NCBI GenBank assembly: GCA_037176705.1
Contig: CM073896.1
Coordinates: 18,178,708 to 18,242,707 of the forward strand
DNA: 64,000 nucleotides
Source of the DNA: Molossus alvarezi
Lineage: Eukaryota; Chordata; Mammalia; Chiroptera; Molossidae
Reading direction: 5' to 3'
How positions within the stretch are numbered: the first letter of the stretch is position 1; each line of letters starts with the position of its first letter. The notes beneath the pieces were generated by a model, which saw only the letters and a program-made list of their open reading frames with translations, had not been told where the DNA came from and did not search any database. The translations under genes and the position numbers were made by a program. Of this stretch, positions 60,777-64,000 are shown piece by piece.

Positions 60777-62300
60777 CAGTGCCCTCAGCCCCACATAGAG
60801 AGTACCAGGTGTCATGCAGGAGTCACCTCTCCAAACACTGAAACACCAGCCCCGGCCAGGCCCGCCCTCAGTGGGGACCTGGGTGTGCAGTGCACTGGGG
60901 CTCCAGACCACAGGCACCCAGCTGATGAGTGTCCCGGTCACAGGTCATCCTGGAGCACCCCCAGTCTTTGTGCTTTGGTCACAGGGAGCATCCTCCCTTC
61001 TGGTGACCCCCGAGTGGGTGGCAGGGCAGGTGCAGACAGGTGGTGCTTCCAGGAACAGTGACAGCCAGACACAAACCCGCCCTGTCCTGGACCCAAACCA
61101 TCCCTCCCTGGCCTCTGAAAGCTGCCGGCAACGCTGCTCCTGCTCCTCCTCGGCCCCTTGTCCTGAGCCGGACTTCTGAGTGGAGATGTCACTGATCCCA
61201 GCCTTGCGTTCTGGGGGAGAGGGCCCAGCCTGGGAAGGTTGAGGGCGGAAACCATGGCAGCTGCTATCACCGCAGCAGGCGGCTGGGGCTGCGCAGCTGC
61301 TGGTCCGCCTGCAGAGCGTCTCCGTGGCGCGGGCGCCGGCTTCGGCCCCGTGCACAGCCGCTCACGCAGGGTGGGCACTTCCCGCGACGGCGTCTCGGGT
61401 TGGCCTGGATCTGGTGGGGACACGGCGCGGAAGCCAGGTGGGCTGGGGTCCGGGCAGCCTGCTCCACGCCCACAGGCCTGCAGTGCTGGCCGGAGAGGAG
61501 CTCTCCACCTGGACCTCCACGGCCCGATGCTGAGGGTAAAACAAACACACGAAATGCGTGTGTGGGGAGCACACGCTGTCATGCAGAAGCTCCGGCAGCC
61601 TCCGCAGGCCCTTGAGGACGGCGTGCTCTCTGTTTTATTGATGTGAGGAAACAGGCTGGGAGGAGCTGAGTGACTTGTCAAAGACCACACAACCCCCTGC
61701 ATCCACCAAGCACGTTGGCCTAAGGCAAGCATGTGTAACGGTCCCCTGGCCCAGCCGGTCAGCTCAGGGTGGTGACACTGTTCCATCAGCTTGCTCACAG
61801 CTCTCCTGTGGCTGCTCAGCCCAGCCTGGGTACTGACCAGGGGCCCATCTAATGGCAGCATAAGGGCCACTCACTCACCCCACCCCCCATCTCCAGGATT
61901 CTCAGCCAGGCCACCATCCTTCAGGACCCCACCCAGTCCCTTGGCTGTACCCTGGGGTTGCCAGCCGCTGGCTACCGTGCGGGTGGTGCTGGGTCCGGGG
62001 GAGAAGGTGGCATCCTCGCAACAAAAGCATTATTTTCTGCAAGTTAGAACTTTATAGACCAGGAAATTTTCAGTTTGCCAACTTTTTTATTTCCTCAACA
62101 GGACATTTCATGCATTCGGAGTTATAATTTTAAAAATCAATTCACTTCATAGGAAAGCCACTACCCTGCCATTTTTTCCATTTTGCTTCGGACCTGTGCA
62201 GTAGGTATGTGGCCTCCTCCTAAGCCCTGGAAGCTGGGAATGTGTCACCTCCCAAGCTGAAGGGGAGCTCAGGCAGCAGGCCGAACTGAGGCCACTCAGA
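60777..62300. other. Intergenic, GC-rich in part
   Basis: A CpG-containing patch lies at 61230-61460, with frames on both strands (60938-61870 minus is the longest, 310 codons) that have no family resemblance. A MIR-like GTGAGGAAACAGGCTGGGAGG lies near 61645. Confidence 0.35.
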
Positions 62301-62349
62301 ACAGACCTGAAAACAGGAGATACCGCGGTTCACCCAGGCCGGCCCTGCA

Positions 62350-62641
62350 ATCGCGGGTCTAGGTAATCCACAGAGGGAGGGTGCAGACGAGCACGTGGGA
62401 GTGAGCCACGTGTGGCTGTGAAGACAGACAGGTGAGCCTGGAGAGGGCGGCCTCTCGGAGCTGGGAAGGGCTCGGCCCGGATTCTCCCAGGGGCCTCTGG
62501 AGAGGAACGCACCCTGCCCACCCCTGGGTGGTAGACGAGCCCAGCGAGACGCCAAACCTACCGGACCGCAAGATAACACGTTTATGGTCTTTTACTAAGT
62601 GTGTGGTAATTTGTTACAGCAGCAATAGAAATCTAGTACAG
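62350..62641 (+). mobile_element. MaLR/MLT1-like LTR 3' end, plus strand
   Basis: It ends GTGTGGTAATTTGTTACAGCAGCAATAGAAATCTAGTACA, the familiar terminus of MLT1 LTRs. The left limit is uncertain. Confidence 0.65.
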
Positions 62642-62870
62642 CCAGTGACTTCGCCGGGCCTTCAGAGGCCTGGGGGCCCCAAGCTTCAGGGGCTCGCCCT
62701 GGGAAGGGCTGCCAGAGTTCCCCAAGATGCTGCCGGCAAAGCGCTCTGTCCGCACCAGGCGCACAAGCCATCAGGACGGGCCCTGCCTACACCTTGTTTC
62801 TAAAGGCACAGCCTCGAATGACAGACGCACTGCCCAGAGTGAGTCGTGGAAGGCCCGGGAGAACAGCTGA

Positions 62871-63298
62871 GGTGGGGCATGACCCGGGGGGAGGAGGAGA
62901 GGGTCAGGGGAAGAGCCGTCCAGAGGTGGGGCATGACCAGGGGGAGGAGGAGAGGGTCAGGGGAAGAGCCATCCAGAGGTGGGGCATGACCAGGGGGAGG
63001 AAGAGAGGGTCAGGGGAAGAGCCGTCCAGAGGTGGGACATGACCTGGGGGGAGGAGGAGAGGGTCAGGGGAAGAGCAGTCCAGAGGTGGGACATGACCCG
63101 GGGGGAGGAGGAGAGGGTCAGGGGAAGAGCAGTCCAGAGGTGGGGCATGACCAGGGGGAGGAGGAGAGGGTCAGGGGAAGAGCCGTCCAGAGGTGGGACA
63201 TGACCCGGGGGGAGGAGGAGAGGGTCAGGGGAAGAGCCGCCCAGAGGTGGGACATGACCTGGGGGGAGGAGGAGAGAGTCGGGAAGAGCCCTTCAGAG
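62871..63298. repeat. 53/54-bp minisatellite, eight copies
   Basis: GGTGGGRCATGACC, a G-run, GGAGGAGGAGAGGGTCAGGGGA, AGAGCCGTCCAGA repeats with starts at 62871, 62925, 62978, 63031, 63085, 63139, 63192 and 63246. Copies are 53 or 54 bp depending on the G-run. The last is slightly shortened. Frames crossing it on both strands are artefacts. Confidence 0.93.
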
Positions 63299-64000
63299 AT
63301 GCGGGGCTTGGACAGGGCAGGAGCCCAGCCCAGAGATTTCGGATGCTTACAAATGTTGCCAGGAACACAGGGGGTGCTCGGTAAGTGACAGCCAGCGGTG
63401 ATATCAGTGCTAGTGGCACTACTGTTTCTCATCGTCCTTGCTTTTATTTTTCAACCAAGGCAACTGATGGTTGGTTTTTAAGAAAGGTCACTCTGGGGCT
63501 AAGACAGAGAGTAACTTGAAGGCCAGGAGAGTCGGATCACAAGGAGAGCCGCGAGGAAGCTGCTGGACGCACAGAGCCCCATTCTCGGCATGGAGAGCCC
63601 TGGGTAACTGCATGGAGGTGGTGGCCTCCCTCCTAACTCTCAGTCCTGCCGCGGAGAAGGAAGCTGAGTGATCCAGTGACTCACCCCAACACCAAAGCCA
63701 GCGTGTGCTGAAGGTGGGAGCCGCCCCAGGTCTGTGCACAGACAGGAAGATGGGTAATTTCTTTGCACTAGAAACAAAAATAGATCATGGAAAAATCAGG
63801 ACACTTTGTTGGTTCCCTGTGGAACCTGAATTTGGGTTAAAACCCAAGATCCTCCAATGTGTCATTAGTTAGGATACGCAGAAGTGACTGCTGTAACAAA
63901 ACTTAGCACCTGAAATTTTTTTTCTTGAGTACATCTCAGCCCAGTGCAGAGGAAGCGACTTCAACTGCACTCCACACAGTCACCCAGGGGCCCAGATTGC
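63299..64000. other. Intergenic to the window end, no gene seen
   Basis: L2-like (63480-63620) and MIR-like (63640-63720) traces. No exon. Confidence 0.3.

Noticed and set aside
60938..61870. 310-codon minus-strand frame
   Set aside because: Low-complexity Pro/Ala/Arg composition, no family resemblance, and overlapped by plus-strand frames of similar quality.
62871..63298. CRISPR-like array
   Set aside because: Units are contiguous with no unique spacers, and the DNA is mammalian.
62794..63432. Frames across the 54-bp minisatellite
   Set aside because: They exist on both strands, follow the repeat and have no outside support.

Overview
This is mammalian nuclear DNA, most likely from a vesper-type bat. 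The clearest sign is about nineteen copies of a tRNA-derived SINE, on both strands. Each has an RNA polymerase III B-box, a CT-rich middle and a 'cctcgggtgaggat' A-rich tail, which is the VES SINE of bats. hAT-type DNA elements, one of them SPIN-like, point the same way. Gene density is low, genuine exons are few, and most long open frames lie in tandem repeats or GC-rich DNA.

Positions 1 to about 31.9 kb hold the 3' part of one plus-strand gene. Two coding exons are visible (20774-20955 and 30675-31644). They join in frame across GT/AG introns and end at a TAA followed by polyadenylation signals. From recalled family sequence I assign them to the C-terminus of the long isoform of ERCC6L2, a SNF2-family DNA repair protein. 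The rest is intron: SINEs, a solo-type LTR (6.1-7.0 kb), a Tigger-like DNA element (8.9-9.5 kb), L1 pieces, a broken processed copy of UBE2J2 with a target-site duplication (18.8-20.0 kb), an old L2-like block, an 18-bp minisatellite of about 1.1 kb (24.1-25.2 kb), a SPIN-like hAT element and a long L1 fragment (28.4-30.1 kb).

From 31.9 kb to the end the sequence looks intergenic. It has a CpG-rich segment near 39.2-39.7 kb that could be a promoter, an A/C-only tandem repeat (43.8-44.6 kb), a second GC-rich patch with GC boxes (46.0-46.6 kb), a hAT miniature element (46.7-46.9 kb), an internally deleted Tigger1-like copy (58.0-58.8 kb), MaLR-type LTRs and an eight-copy 54-bp minisatellite (62.9-63.3 kb). 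No further protein-coding exon could be supported there.

I see no operon, CRISPR array or obviously new multi-gene system. The points most worth following are the frame-preserving 18-bp minisatellite inside the gene's last intron, the CpG-rich segment downstream, and the set of DNA transposons. All repeat names are from memory of consensus sequences, without a database search.
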